Origin: Cyclospora cayetanensis
Lineage: Eukaryota; Apicomplexa; Conoidasida; Eucoccidiorida; Eimeriidae
Length of the DNA stretch: 64,000 nucleotides
Assembly (NCBI RefSeq): GCF_002999335.1
Contig: NW_020312036.1
Coordinates: forward strand, 186,001-250,000
Direction of reading: 5' to 3'
Shown: positions 12,901 to 25,599 of the stretch, piece by piece
Position numbering within the stretch: position 1 is the first letter of the stretch
Layout: each line of letters begins with the position of its first letter
The notes under the pieces: generated by a model
Database searches by the model: none
The model's input: only the letters and a program-made list of their open reading frames with translations
What the model was told of the DNA's origin: nothing
Made by a program: the position numbers and the translations under genes

Positions 12901-13659
12901 TTTAGCACTATGGACACAGCATGAGAATGAGCTTTTGATGCGTTTTTTTCTCGCAGCGGCGTTGCTCCAGAGGACGTCGGATACATCAATGCTCACGGCA
13001 CCTCGACGCATTATAACGATAAATTTGAGACCAAAGCCATTAAGAAGGTCTTTGGCCCGCATGCAACAAAGCTGCTGATATCTTCGACTAAGGTAAGGAA
13101 GAGGACTCTGTGTTAACGCTGCTATTGCGTTCAGGGGAGGAAGCAGGCTGTTTCCTGCACACCCTGTCTTTACAGGCCGCTACTCTCGGTGCTCCTGCCA
13201 CAACATTTCTCCTGATTTCAAGAACGTCTAGCTAGGGCCGCTCCCTGACTGTCCGTCTGTGTGGCTGTGTGCCCTTGTGTCCCCTAGCCAATGACTGGGC
13301 ACTGTCTGGGAGGTACTGCGGGGATCGAGACAGTTGTAGCGGCCAAGGTGCTGCAGACAGGCGATGTTCCCCCGACCTTGAACTACCGCACCCCTGATCC
13401 TGAATGCGACCTGAACTATGTGCCCAACCAGGCGGTGCATGTTAGCGAGCCAATGAAGGTAATGCATCTGCGCTCCGCATTTTTGTGGCTTTCTATTGTC
13501 TTCTGCGTTTGGATGTTTCGTTGCACCTCTCGTTCATATTCTCTCGGATTTCCTGCCCTCCCCGACTTGCTGTGGATGATGCAGGCCGTACTCACGGACA
13601 CCCTGGGCTTTGGCGGCCACAACGCCGCGCTGGTGTTGACTCCTTATAGGAAAGCTTAA
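9920..13659 (+). CDS. fabF: 3-oxoacyl-ACP synthase II (FabF/KAS II), apicoplast FASII
   Basis: Condensing enzyme that elongates acyl-ACP with malonyl-ACP in type II fatty acid synthesis. Nine core exons close in frame to 425 aa: 10432-10585, 10750-10878, 11390-11544, 11737-11853, 12183-12358, 12591-12755, 12957-13092, 13288-13458 and 13585-13659. The core opens with [16 protein letters not shown]. The catalytic triad is complete: Cys in [10 protein letters not shown], His in NAHGTSTHY and His in MTGHCLGGT. The ATG at 9920 begins [20 protein letters not shown], a signal peptide whose core is coded by a CAG/CTG run. How that first exon joins the core is not settled: the phase-compatible donor at 10028 leaves a very short transit peptide, so an extra exon between 10028 and 10431 is possible. 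A possible poly(A) signal AATAAA lies at 13862. Confidence 0.9.
9941..9961 (+). repeat. (CAG)4(CTG)3 run inside the FabF signal peptide
   Basis: Four CAG codons followed directly by three CTG codons form an inverted repeat that can fold on itself. It codes Gln then Leu, so the repeat itself supplies part of the hydrophobic core of the signal peptide. CAG/CTG runs in coding sequence are typical of Eimeria genomes. Confidence 0.8.
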
Positions 13660-16121
13660 ACCCTTCATTCCGCCTCAGTGGGGCTATAGCTTGCTACAGA
13701 GTTTTGACTTGGAGGCCCCATGGAGGCCCCATGAAGCCCCCTAAAGCGAGAGCTAGCGAGGCAGTCCTCGTCAGTGATCCTTGAATGCATTCTGGTTGGG
13801 CCATGCCCACGGTCCCTGTGTATGCCCAACAGGGGCCATTCTATCTTCCCTTGTAAGTCTAAATAAAAAGCAGCGTCTGCCCTGAGAGCCATCCGATTTC
13901 ATTCTTTTTTAGCCCTTGTGCTTTCTGTCACTCGGCTTTCCTCTTTCTGTGCTACCAGTCACGTTGGCTGTTGGCCAAAAATCGCTGCTTTACCCGCTTG
14001 CTCCACACATTCACTATACTAACCTTTTAGTGGCAGGGGACTCCCTGAGGGCACCCTGCCCTGCTGTTCGATCGTTTGACCTCTGAGGGCCAGATCCCCC
14101 AAGGCAGTTGACAAAGGAAGGTACCTTTCTTTGACGGTCCAAACAGGAGCTTTAGTGTCCCTTGTTCAAAGCACAGCATGCGAGATGATATGAATTTTAT
14201 GCAACTGCGAACAGCAAAGCTAGAATATGTGAGCCTCACGACGATAAATGACGCTGCTATCCTCCATCAAGCCAGTCCGTCTCCCTAAGGCAAGTATACG
14301 GATGATAAAGGGGTGAAGGTAGCAGATTGCGTAGCAAGCGAACTCCTGCTACGAGCGGTTGCTCCTTTATCCCCTAAATGCCCACAGCACAGCAGAAAGG
14401 CGAAGTAATTACGTCTTCGCAGAACAAGCTATTAATCCATAGATCTTGTGAGGCCATTTGCTATAAGCATCAGTCGATGGCCAAAAGCCCTCGACTTTGA
14501 GGGTGTACTTCAGCGCTTCATCTATGATCTCCTTAGGAGGACGCTTCACGCCAGACTCAATAGAAACTTAATGGTTTTTGAATACCTTCTTATAGGGGCT
14601 CCCTTCGTTCTATGCCCGCAACCCTCAGAGTTTCGAGGGGAGGTTAGTGAAATAGTTAGAGGGACTGTGCCTGCGCAGTCTACGCACTTCGAGCATTCAC
14701 AGCTCGTTGCACCTGGCAGCGAGCACATGTGCGCAAAACATTGAGTGCTCTCTTATCGAGATGACTTGACTCTGCAATTAATCAGGCTTGCGAACAGACA
14801 AACCGATTAGTCAAGCCTTCCAATTATCAGTTACAAAAGAACCAGTCCTGTAGAAAGCGGTTGGGTGTGGATTTGACCACTTCCAATCCTGAAACAAGCC
14901 CCTCCGCGTCCCGTATTTAAGCGTCAAGACAGATTGCATGCTGAAGCATGAACGTATTCCCAACCTTTCGCCACTTCCCAGGTGGGAAAAATCGCGCGAA
15001 TTGATGCACGCCAACGTGCTCACCACATTTGAGCTGAAATCAAAGGAGGGAAAGCACACATACACTAGCCAACAACGAACGAGGGACCGGGCGAAGACAG
15101 ACGCGGCTACATGATGGCCCGCAGAGCTGCACCCTGTAAGCAGTTGGAATGTCCACAGCTACTTGCATTTAGCATCCAGCGCATGAGCACACCACTTTGC
15201 GGCATTTGGCAACGAGCTTCCAGTGCTCAGCAATAAGTTAAATATTCGAACATGTAACCCAAATAGCCATTTATATCACGATCTTTGAGTAAACATAAGT
15301 ACTACAGCAGAAGTTTTGTGTACCCTCGCCCGCTATAACTACCTTGTGAGTAGCCTAGACGATTTAGTGAGATGCCCACGTACTTGCCCCCTGGGGTAGC
15401 CGGCTAGAAAACATGCCTCTGTCCAAAACAATTTCACATCTCTTTAAAAGGCACTTCAATTTTTTCTGATAAAGAGAGTGCCATGTGTTCGTGCACTAGA
15501 TGTCGCCTCGTTTTTAAGCCGCTCGCCTGTCTACCAGGAATTTGAAATGCCCTGTTTTCCCCCAAGGTGTAACACCCTGTGTCGCAGCGCAGTACCTTCC
15601 ACAATGATGTAAATCATTGGGAATCCTGTAGAGAAAAAGGAAGTAGCTTAATTGTGCTTTCAGGGCCCCACATAGGTTGGTTCTCTCCAGAGCCCCAGGT
15701 GCATGCGTGCAGCAACCAGTTGTGGAGGAGCTAGAAAGCGACACGCAGCTCTTTGTAGTTGCATGTTTATTCCCCTATCAGTATAGATTGCAACGTTCTT
15801 TAGCTGGGTCGCCCCTCAGGCGGCGAGTCTTTGCTGCATTAAGAAACCTGGGACGCGGTTACTTCCTCGCTGACCCTGAAGGCCGTGCGATACTCGGCTC
15901 TTTTCAGGCCCCCCTTTGGTTTCCTCTACTGTATTTGGGGGTAAAAAGGCATCCATAATTATATATATTAAAGTTCTATCCATCGATTTCGCGGGGGGGG
16001 GCGCCGCCAGCAATCAGCGCTGGTAGGGGGGTGGTTTAGCCCGTGGGTATGAAAGTCAAAACGGGCTGGCTCTCTGCTTCAAGCCACTAGGTAGGGAGGA
16101 AATTCCTGAGCGGCTTCAAAA
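13660..16121. other. intergenic gap with one weak exon candidate
   Basis: The space between FabF and Cactin. After the FabF 3' end little is readable. One dispersed-repeat copy lies at 14681-14712. A plus-strand open frame from about 15711 to 15958, preceded by an acceptor-like gtgcag, reads RRRVFAALRNLGRGYFL. This faintly resembles the tRNA-splicing endonuclease (Sen) fold, but no partner exons fit before Cactin starts. A G-run at about 15992-16000 lies just upstream of Cactin. Confidence 0.3.
14681..14712 (+). repeat. copy of a dispersed ~32-bp repeat
   Basis: Reads TACGCACTTCGAGCATTCAC then AGCTCGTTGCAC. It can serve as the reference for the family; other copies are at 8631, 27501, 37531 and 43111. 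Confidence 0.55.
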
Positions 16122-19100
16122 ATGGCGAAGCGGAGGCATAGGAGCTCTTCCAGAGAGGATGATGGCGAGCGGCGCGGCCCCGATTTAACCGCGAGTACTA
16201 CGTATGGGTAAGTCTTGTGGTGCAGCGGAGGCATTGGGCCACACGTTGTATGCAGTCTTCTGTGAAACGCAGGAGCAGATGGTGTCGGCTGCCTTTACTA
16301 TGCACGCTGCTGCTGACGTAGAGTAAAAGTTGCACATTTTCTGCGTCATGTATATTCGCACAGGAAGCTCGGCGAGGCGATGCTGGCCGCCGAAGAACGT
16401 CCCGGCAGGACGGTCACGGTGAAAGAGCTGCGAGTACGTTTAGGCTGGTGTCGAATAAGCTAAAGGACAGAAGTATAGTCGCAACGCCTGGCAAAATTTG
16501 CATGTGTGTTCCCATGATTCAGCTTTAGATAAATTATCACTTGCTAGTGTATACGCAAAATGTCACAGGAGGGTTTTGCTTTTTCGTTGGGATGAGTATG
16601 CTGGTCTATGCGTCGTGCTTTTGATCCAAGGAGTAGGAAGAATGCAACTTGTTGCATGGAGGATTAGGCTCCTTTTTGCCGCACGTCTGTGCAGCAGCGT
16701 GATGCGTGCCCACGTTTCTTGTCTGTACAGGCAGAGCGTAAAAAGCTGCTGAGCGAGCACTTCGGGTATAGCAACGATAACAACCCATTCGGAGATCGGT
16801 TGCTGGCTGAACCCTTTGTGTGGAAGAAGAAGAACCTTCTGCTGCAGGCGGCTGGAAAGAAGCATGCGACGACAGTTAATGCCCTTTTGACGACTTCTGT
16901 CAGCAAAGTGGTAAGTGGGGTCAAGTAAGAACAATAACTTTGATGTAATAGAGCATAGGACTACGCACAATATCCCTGGCTGGATAATGCAAAACTAGTA
17001 TTTATGAGAACAGCTTCGAAATGTGCGGCACTCTAGTGGGTCTCTCGGTGGCTCATGGGACCTGTCCGAAGCCACACTCTACGATGGTCTCTTGCAGTGC
17101 CTCTGCATGCTGGACTGGGGTGTATCTGATTACAGCAAGAGATCAAGAGCGTGAAAAAACGCCGAGAGGAGCGAGAGGCGGAGGAAGCGCTTATGCAGGC
17201 ACAGCGCGAAGAATTACAGCGCGAGAAAGAGAAAGAGCATTTCCAGGACTACTTCGAGAAGGAGGAGGTGTTTCATCGTTTGATGCACATTAAGAAAACA
17301 GAAATTAGAGCGGAACAAAATAGAGAGCAGCCTATTGATTTCATTGTCAAGGGGCTGCGGATTCTGAATGGCGAGAGATTTGAAAAGGTCACGCTCCTGC
17401 CCGTACCGCCTCATGAAATTTTCGACTGCTTCAACAAGGAGCGTAAGTTGGTGCCGCCCTCTGGCTGGTTTTTTGCCCTATGACCGCATGCATTGTTGTG
17501 TCCGTCTTCTTTGCCTAGGCTTGTGGTTTGCGTCTAGAACTTGCGTATTTTGCGCTTGCTGGATTGCAATTCGTCACAGCGATGACTACACACATGATCG
17601 AGGAGATGCTGGCGGACGTCAAGCTGCACATTGGCGTTGACACAACGGCGGTAGACAAGGACTACCAGGACTTTTGGCAGGCGTTGCTTGTCTTGACGAA
17701 GGATGCTTTGGAGCGAGCGGAGAAGAAGAACAAGGTGATAGAGGCACTTAAAAAAGATTCCTCAGCCGACGCCGCTGCGCAGGCTGCAGCACTACTTGCT
17801 AACAATAGCTCTGCAGGAGACATCCGAGACGCAGACTCCGGCATTGCCGTGGGAGTTGCGTCGGATATCACTGCAATTCTCAGTGGGAAGTCACCTGAAG
17901 AGCTCGATGCTTTGAAAGAGCACATAAAGCAGAAGCTTGAGACCGAAGAGGACGTGGACACAGCATATTGGGAGGCTATTCTACAGAAAATACCTCTCTT
18001 TCGGGTAATAAGCACATACTAGTGGCTTCTGTGAAGCTGCCCTTATTCTCCAGTGCCTATCGGGAGCATGATGGCTTCTTTTCTTGCCGTGCGGTGGAGG
18101 GCAGCGATATGTGTTGTCTGTCTTTCTGGGGCTGTTTTCGTCTCGTGTACTGCTATCCGTTCTGTATATGTTTCATAATTCAACATGAAAACCAATTCGT
18201 TCGCATAAAATGCGATCGTGCGGTGCTTGGTTTTTTCAGGCTCGAGCAATTTGTTTGATGTACCATCAGAGGATTATGGAGAAGGCATCAGAGCTGGACT
18301 ACCAACTTAAATGCGAGCGAGCAGCAGCTGAGGCTGAAATATTGAAGGCTAGGGCAGAAGAGGGAGACGTAACGGACGACTTGCTCGCCACTGAGGAGGA
18401 AGCCCGCCAACAACTAAGGAAGCAGCAAATTCAGGAGCAGGCTAGGCAGATGGCGCGCGTAGTGGAAAAAGAAATAAATCCTGGGGCCGATGGGAGCTAC
18501 TCCCCTGAGCTGGAGCCTTATGAAGACGAAACAGATATCCCTGAACCGCGAGGGCCTTATTCCCCTATTTTATATCCGTTTGATGAGTTTCGCTCTGAAA
18601 CAAACATCCTGCATCCGGATGAGGAACTCGAACAGCGGCTGTCTGAAAGACGGATTGCGAAGCACCGTGAACGCGAGCGGCGATTAATTCAATTAGGAGT
18701 TGATAAAGAGAAACAGGCAGAAGACGAGGAGGATGATGATGAGATTCTTGACCCTGCCGCAAAGATTGTAACGTGAGTCACCCTCTAGAACGACACCGTA
18801 CACATACAAGGCAGACTTCTTAGACTACGTTTCAGAAAGTAACCGCGCACTTGATGGCGAGATTCAAAAAATGTGTTTACTGTCCTTCCATGTCTTCCAG
18901 GTTTGAGGACTTCGTTCGCAAGGAGCAGAAGAATGCAAGTCCGGATGAGGAAGTGCTGGCGGCTTCCTCCGAAATGAAGTTGAAGCAGGTATAATTCCTG
19001 GTGCTACCCGTATCGTGAAATTCAGCAAAGTGCTTCAAGCTGATACATGTAACAGCGATATATCAGTAATCCGCATCCCAAAAGTAGTATGCACCATGAT

Positions 19101-19614
19101 CAGGGACGCAAGATGACAACCAGCAGGCGCTGTTAGCTATAGTGGGTGGCTGATGCATCTGTGGCTTGTGAACTTTGTGAGTTTTTCCTGCAATACCGTA
19201 CTGCTTTGTTCTGCATCGTTTGTGCCGCAGCACTACGGATGGGAGGAAAAGTATCGTCCGAGAAAACCCCGTTTTTTTAACCGCGTGCGCACCTGTTATT
19301 TCTGGAACAAATATAACCAGACACACTACGACCATGATAATCCTCCACCCAAGATTGTTCAGGGATATAAGTTCAACATTTTCTATCCCGACCTAATTGA
19401 TAAAACCAAGACCCCCACATGGACCCTGGAGCCCTCGGACACGCCGGACACTATTATTGTGCGGTTTCATGCTGGTCCTCCGTATGAGGATGTGGCATTC
19501 AAAGTTTTGAATCGTGAGTGGCATTTAGAGAGATTTAGGGGCTTCCGCAATGTATTCGACCGCGGAATCATGCAGCTGTACTTCAGTTTCAAAAAATACT
19601 GCTACCGGAGATAA
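16122..19614 (+). CDS. Cactin, spliceosome-associated protein
   Basis: Cactin proteins associate with the spliceosome in the nucleus and affect splice-site choice. Eight exons, 16122-16207, 16364-16433, 16731-16910, 17136-17442, 17580-18004, 18240-18772, 18901-18988 and 19231-19614, total 2073 nt (690 aa) and close in frame. The N-terminus MAKRRHRSSSRED is Arg/Ser-rich. A mid region with NPFGDRLLAEPFVWKKK and coiled charged helices matches the conserved cactin middle domain. The last exon is the diagnostic Cactin C-terminal domain, with FNIFYPDLIDKTKTPTW, RFHAGPPYEDVAFKVLNREW and the terminal KKYCYRR. Compared with animal Cactin the long Arg-rich N-terminal extension is reduced. The junction at 17442/17580 is the least certain, since it gives only one plausible linking codon. 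Confidence 0.9.
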
Positions 19615-22600
19615 ACTCGCGTGCAGCTCACAGATAGGCACATTTTGCCTCTCTGCGACTGCAATAACGTGTATCTCGGCTTGACTTTTTTTGTCTGTAA
19701 TAACGCTTTTATAGCTGGCTACTTGGCCAGACACGTCTGCAGCAAATTGCGCTTTATTAGACATTGATCGTTTGATCCTTACTCCACTGAACCGCCGCAT
19801 GATCCTGAGAATGATTTACCCCCTGCATTCACATTCTAATCACTTGCGAAGCGTGTACTACTGCAACCATTTTATGTACTTATCGCTATGCAATGAACTC
19901 TTTCCTCGCAAGGCCTGTGCGGGCGCTACCAATTTATGTGGGCATCCCGCTACACAGCAATCACCTTGCTACAATACATCTCTCGGGTTAGCCCCTGGCT
20001 CCAAGTTTCTAATGGAGACAGGAAGCGATGAGGGTGCACTGCTCCTCAGTACTCCGCGAATCAGAACACCATAATATGTTGCACTGTGTTCCATTATCCA
20101 CATATGACGCGGTGTCGAATGCGCAAGCTTTCCTTCACCGCTTACCGCATCGCATCCGGGGTCGTAAAGATTGCTAATCCACCAAATACAGTCTACTTGT
20201 GTACATATATAGTGTAGCATTACAGACCTGCTTCTTAATGGCGCCACGTAATGACAAGAAAGACCTGAGTAGCGAAATTTCATGACTATAGTGATGTCTG
20301 GCAGAATGTTTAGTTAAAATTGTGCGTCAATGGAAAGGATGAGCCATTTTAGTCTCGTTCGTCTGATGGACGGTTGAGTCCGTCCGAATGCTGCTAGCAC
20401 AACCAGACTCTGAACCAGCAATGTTTGGCACCTAGTTATATGAATGCGCTTTCCGCGAGCCTGCGTTGAGTAGAGGGGTGGGGGTTTCTTTGCAAGGGCA
20501 TGGTTGTGAATGTTGGCACGTGCTCTAGTGCTTAGCGTAGCAAGAGTGCAGAGGACACAGGCAATTCTTGCACGGCAGTGCAGGGTAACTTGTCAGCACC
20601 TTCGACAATCCGTGGTCTGTCTCATTAACATATGCATACTAGTTCTTGTGTCAGTGTGAGGGTGGGCAATCAGCCTGTTCATTTGGAGTTGCTGTATCGA
20701 TGGCAAATTTCCGAGTTTGTATTATTTGGCGGCAAACATGTTTTACTTCCTTCGAGCACCGCATTCGACTGACCCGTGGGAATGTGGTTTTGCAGGGGAA
20801 GGAGACGGAATTCGTGGCTAGCAGTGTTGACGCCCAGATCGCTGGCACAAAGCTGCACTCCTGGGATGCTGCCTATATGGCGAAATGCTTCTCAGGCAAG
20901 GGTCGCGTTTACATTCAATTTACATAGTCTCAGTTGCTACATGTGCCCGGGGTTGGTTGCCTTGTTGTAGGGTTCGCTGTACAAGACGGGAATCATTGAG
21001 AATCGTCGTATCATTTTTATCTGTAATGCCACTAAATCGCTTCAGAACGTTACTCTCAGCTTTGTTTAGGCGTACTTAGCGTGACTGTCGTTGTGTTGGT
21101 GCTTTGGTGTGTTGACTGGCGTCTTCATCGTGCGCGATAGCTGATAGCTTCGCAGGGATTGCACGAAGTAATGGAGCGGCTGTTTGTCACTCGCAGCTAA
21201 GTCTTACTGGCGGCAGTGGGTGTTGTGGAACATGGTTTGTGGACGATCTTCGTATTGCAGGGCGCAGGTGACCTTGCTGATGAAGATATGCTGCCTCTGC
21301 TTCTTATTCAAGTAACTACTGTGCAAACGTGCTATAGGTGTATGTGGATCGTGCTAGCTTTTACCTATTCGGTACTCCAGTTGGACATATTCGGTGCTGA
21401 GGTGCAGCAGTACAACAGGACAAACGCGACTAACAACGCACTTTCTTGGATATTTGGCTACCTCGCGCAAATGAGCATGCAGATATTTCTCTCCATGCAG
21501 TTCTTTGCGATTTCCCTTCACGTTCGTACAGTTCAAGCAGAAGACTTATTACTGAAGGCGTAATGAAGTTGATTGGCAAACCTGGAGCGGCATAGTGCGT
21601 GGTGGAGGGAGCACTTTTTCTGCGTCTGCGACGAAGGCATCAGCATGGTGTTGGAACCGATGATTTGTTCACTACAGTGTATCTTGTTTAAAGTTTTAGG
21701 AAACACGCACACTATGAATTTTTAAAGCAGACCTGAATGCGTGATCCCTGACTTGTTTAAAGTGTGTATTTAGTCACCAGGACTACAGCTGCGCTTTTTA
21801 GCAAGGTGAACGACCCGCCAGATTGCAGCGCCTGCTGGGCGTATGAGGAGCTACAAAGTAATTGACAGTTTCAATGGGCGTTACAGAAGCTCTCGCAATG
21901 GTAACTAAGAACTCATGGGTCAGCAATCAGCGTATCACGAACTGTGAGCGATAGAACAATAGAGCTCGTTAGTTCAGTGACTGACCTGTTGCCCATTGAT
22001 CGAGGCGAGCAAACAGTGACAATGACAGATGGGTTAATGGAAGTTTATCGATCTTTGGGGTCCGGAGAATCTCTGAAAGCTGTTTGTTACTTACACAACA
22101 CACAAAACGCAGCTTGGCATGGATATCCTAGGCACGGCGGCTACGGAATGTGCAGGTGATGCGCGCTTGTGGCTAGGCGAGAAGCGGATCTTCGCGGCAA
22201 TCGCCAAGGAAAGGCAGAGTCACATACGCAAGGGCCACAGGGAAATACAATCCATGGCAGGAATCGCAAGCTGTTCGGTAGCCCTGTGGAGGCACGCAGA
22301 TTGCGAACCGACCAAAAGGACGGGCATCACTCTCCCCGTGTGCCTCCGGGAGCTGCATATTGTAGGGCCCTGACCAGGAGTGTATCCTACTGGACTCAAC
22401 ACGAATATTTGAGCCTACTTGAACTACCGACTGACCAGATGTCTTCTTCATTACCTCGAAGATTGAGAACTGTGTGATTCAAGATCTAATTCATGACTTA
22501 CTTGCTAAATAAGGTTAATTTTATGTCACCTTTCGGGATAAGCGCCGGTAACCTGTTCGTTTTCAAAGGCGCTGCTCTGCCAGAAATTGAGTCGAGAGTG

Positions 22601-23058
22601 GCGCACTCGAAACAGTACCTTTGAACTAGGACACTAATGGCTTTATGCCCTTTTCAAAAAGCTGCAGTCATGATATACTTTGTTTTATAGCGTAAAACAA
22701 TACCACATTTCCCAAAACAGATCCGCTTGCGCGAGCCATCTGGTGGGGCAGGGCCCTTGCGGGGGGCCCCTTAGTCCGATTGTTGGCTTCAAATCTTCGG
22801 GTGCGACTTCCTCATCAATCTTACAGCCAGTGCATTTCTGTACGACCTCAATATCAAGGAGGACCTCGGGCAAAGCTTAGCACCAGTTCTGATCCTCAAG
22901 GTTTTGCTTATACTGGCTAATGACAAAGCTGCGCCGCTTAACGTCTTTTTGTGCCATAGAAGTTGCCGTTGCCAGACCTCTTAGCGCATGTAGAGATCAT
23001 TCTTTCTTGGCTGTTGAGCTTTGTTGTACTATTGGCGGCTGGTTCGGGCTTTGGGGAG
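19615..23058. other. intergenic gap with a possible unrecognised gene at 20.8-21.6 kb
   Basis: The space between Cactin and the WDR74-like gene. Apart from the exon cluster listed separately (20795-21563), I see no domain, RNA gene or clear repeat. A 6-bp h airpin-forming sequence lies at about 20367-20385. Confidence 0.3.
20795..21563 (+). other. cluster of candidate exons, faintly VPS9-like
   Basis: Several stretches after acceptor-like sites read like protein. One from 20795 contains KETEFVASSVDAQIAGTKL. One at about 20972 contains SLYKTGIIENRRIIFI. One at about 21157 contains GLHEVMERLF. One at about 21262 contains GAGDLADEDMLPLLLIQ. A last one from about 21383 ends in VQAEDLLLKA at 21563. 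The last four can be joined in phase 0, but with weak donors of the form GTNACT. The GAGDLADEDMLPLLL segment recalls the GADDxLPLLI motif of VPS9-domain Rab5 exchange factors. The C-terminal part does not fit that family, and the first exon does not join in phase, so this is only a suggestion. Confidence 0.25.
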
Positions 23059-25599
23059 ATGGAGTTTGTAGTAGGGGACCAGTCGGGTCTGTGCAAGGAG
23101 CTTTTTTGTAGTACCGGCGGAAACCGCCGGACACGCATCATCAAGAAGGCCAAGCAGGATCGCTCCTTGGCCGTAACTGCTTTATGCTGGACAGGGCCTT
23201 CAGGGTGAGCAGCTACTGCAGTCAGGTGCATGTGTGGTCAGGCCTGGAGGTATCTCTGTGCGAGCCTCAAAGCCTTCCACTATTTGCAAATGCACAATTC
23301 GAACATTTCAGCGTGGTGGGAACAAAGGTATGTGGCATCAGCAAGCAAAAGTATCATCGTTTGCATGCAGGCATGGGAAAACTATAAATGAATAGGCAAG
23401 CCCACTACAGTCACCATCCTTACACTGCACTCACTGTGTCTCTGTGCAGAGGCAGCGAGGTCTCCGAGGTCGCATTAGGGCGAGCATGCGGAACTGTGGA
23501 GGCATTTGCCACGTCTAGTGTTGTGTGTGAGTCTCCGCTGGCGGTTTCTGCTTCTCCGGGTGAGAGCCCTTTGGATGTGCCTTTGCGCTGCTTCCAGCTG
23601 CCTTCAACTCCAGTGTCTCTGTCAGTCATTGGATCGGAAGCTGCACGGGCCTATACACGCTCCCTCATCTGCAAGTCGTGGCTAGGAAGCGGCATCACAC
23701 CGGGGGAAGCCGCCCTGCGCGATGAGTTGCTCCCATCAGACATAGACTCTGGAGAGGCAGACTCCTCTGGCAGCAGCAGCCGGAGCTTGCTGCTTGCAGT
23801 TGGCCAGAAGGGCCATACCTGCGTTGTGGATTGGGAAGGGTCATTCAGTGCGCGCATAATTGAGCAGACTAGTGTTACAGCAGGCCTACTCCCAGACTCA
23901 CGGTTTGGGGAGGGGCTGACGCACGTAGCTGTACATTTCCGCCCAGTCGAGAAGGAGCATAGTTCAGATGATTCAGTGCTCCAGCGGACGCCCTTCGAAA
24001 GCTCATTCTGCTGCAGGGCGGCATACCTTCTGCCTGGACCGGTTGCTGCAGCCAGCAGCCATCCTTTGTGCCACAGTTTGTTGGCTTTTGGAGGCAAGGA
24101 GAACGACGCAAAGGTTTTGGATCTGGACTACGGCAAGATTCTTTGGACGGCAAAGAACGTCAAGCACTCTTTCCTTGGACTGCGGAGTGATGTGGCAGTG
24201 ACTCAGATAGACTGGTTGCTGCCAGTACACCCCATGGTGCTGGCTGTAGGCACTGCGAAGGGTGCAATGCGGTTCTATGATTTGCGCTGTCAGCGCCGAC
24301 CTGTGCTAGAAGTGTGTGGGGCTACTCAAGAAAATCGACCTGTCACAGCTCTTTGCATCCGCCCCACTGCCGAAATTTTGCGGCAAAAGACGGACATACG
24401 GCTGGCTCTGAGAAGTGCATCAGAGACTCTTGCTTCTTCTTCCGGCTTCGGACAATCAAAAGGAGCCCTTCACGCTCAAGACTGTGCTGCAGGGAGAAAT
24501 GTGCTTGCTGATAGTCCCATTCGCCACGTCTTCGGAGACAATGCAAACACGAAGGCGGCGCAGGACTTGCTGGCCTGCTGTAGCGGAAAAGATACTGCCA
24601 CCGTGTATTATGCAGATTCATACGGAATGGTATATGGCTTGCGGGTCATGGGCGGCACAGCTTTATTGCGTCTGGCTGACAAAACGTGCCCCAAGTACAA
24701 CCCTTCTTCGTACCGATCCTCAGGAAACGTGCAGCTGGCCGATCAGCCTGATGAGATTAAGCGGAAGCTCATTGTGTCTATGTTAGAGAAGCAAAGAGAG
24801 AGACTCACTTCTAAAAAGAACGATCATCCTATCTCAATTGCTTCTTGCATTGACCTCCAGCTCGCTGCAGTTCCCATCGGGGGCTTCAAGGGGGTTATGG
24901 GGGCAGTTGTCGGTAAGCCTCGTGGCTAAAACTTGTGTTCTGATGGTGCTGGCTCTCCTTCAGTGATAAGGTGCTACCTGCCTTTTGTCGTGTACATCAC
25001 TGGCGTGCTTGTGTACAACACTTTGTGTTCTCGTAGGCTTGGCGCTAGATCCTGCGGGAGAGCGCCTTCTTGCTGTGGGGATGGGGCGCCATGCTTACAT
25101 ATTCGACGCTAAGTCACGAAAATTATGCTTCCAAGTGAGGACGGTTGCTGTTTGCTGCGCTGTGCTTGCTGCTGATGCTACTTTCCTTTAACATAAATAT
25201 GAGCAAACTCATCAGCATCACGTGTTTGTACGCCTCCTGGTGCAGGTGTTTTTGAAACAAAAACTGACCTGTGTCTTATCTGGAGGTGGAGATGCAGCGG
25301 GAGGTGTGAAACATTGCACACCCTCTAGGGCAGAAGTATCCAGTAAGGCGGGTGGCAAAACTGATTCCAGCAGCGCGGAAAGCGAGTCGGACAGTGACTC
25401 TGGCGATTCAGCTATCCCTGGGTCCGACGCGGAGAAAAGAAGAAGGAGGATACTCAAGGAACTTCATGCCGTGCCCCATGATAAAGTACAAGAACAAGGC
25501 TATAACGAGCACACAGATATGGGCCCTTCAAGTCGGAAGCGAAAGCATAGGCCAGTTGAGGAACCGGGCAATCGGAGGCCTAAACCCCACACTAAGTAG
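23059..25599 (+). CDS. WDR74/Nsa1-like WD-repeat ribosome-biogenesis protein
   Basis: WDR74 (yeast Nsa1) is a nucleolar WD40 protein of pre-60S particles. Four exons, 23059-23204, 23450-24912, 25037-25134 and 25246-25599, give 2061 nt (686 aa) and close in frame. The start MEFVVGDQSGLCKEL and RSLAVTALCW match the family's first blade. Later blades include LLAVGQKGHTCVVDW, LAFGGKENDAKVLDL and AVGTAKGAMRFYDL. Near the end, GLALDPAGERLLAVGMGRH followed by KSRKLCFQ-VFLKQKLTCVL is the characteristic Nsa1/WDR74 last blade. A Ser/Glu/Asp-rich stretch and a basic tail (SRKRKHRP) look like an acidic linker and a nuclear localisation signal. A Ser/Ala-rich insert separates blades in the long exon, which makes the protein longer than the human one (385 aa). 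A closer acceptor near 23221 would leave a 17-bp intron and was discarded. Confidence 0.82.

Noticed and set aside
20363..20388. Hammerhead-like sequence (CTGATG, hairpin, CGAA)
   Set aside because: The stem and CGAA are present, but the invariant GA after CTGAT is not free of the stem and no flanking stems I/III with a cleavage triplet could be drawn. Taken as a chance hairpin.
23205..23241. Short introns of 17 or 37 bp in the WDR74-like gene
   Set aside because: Too short for spliceosomal introns. The acceptor at 23449 gives a 245-bp intron and continues the protein family pattern.
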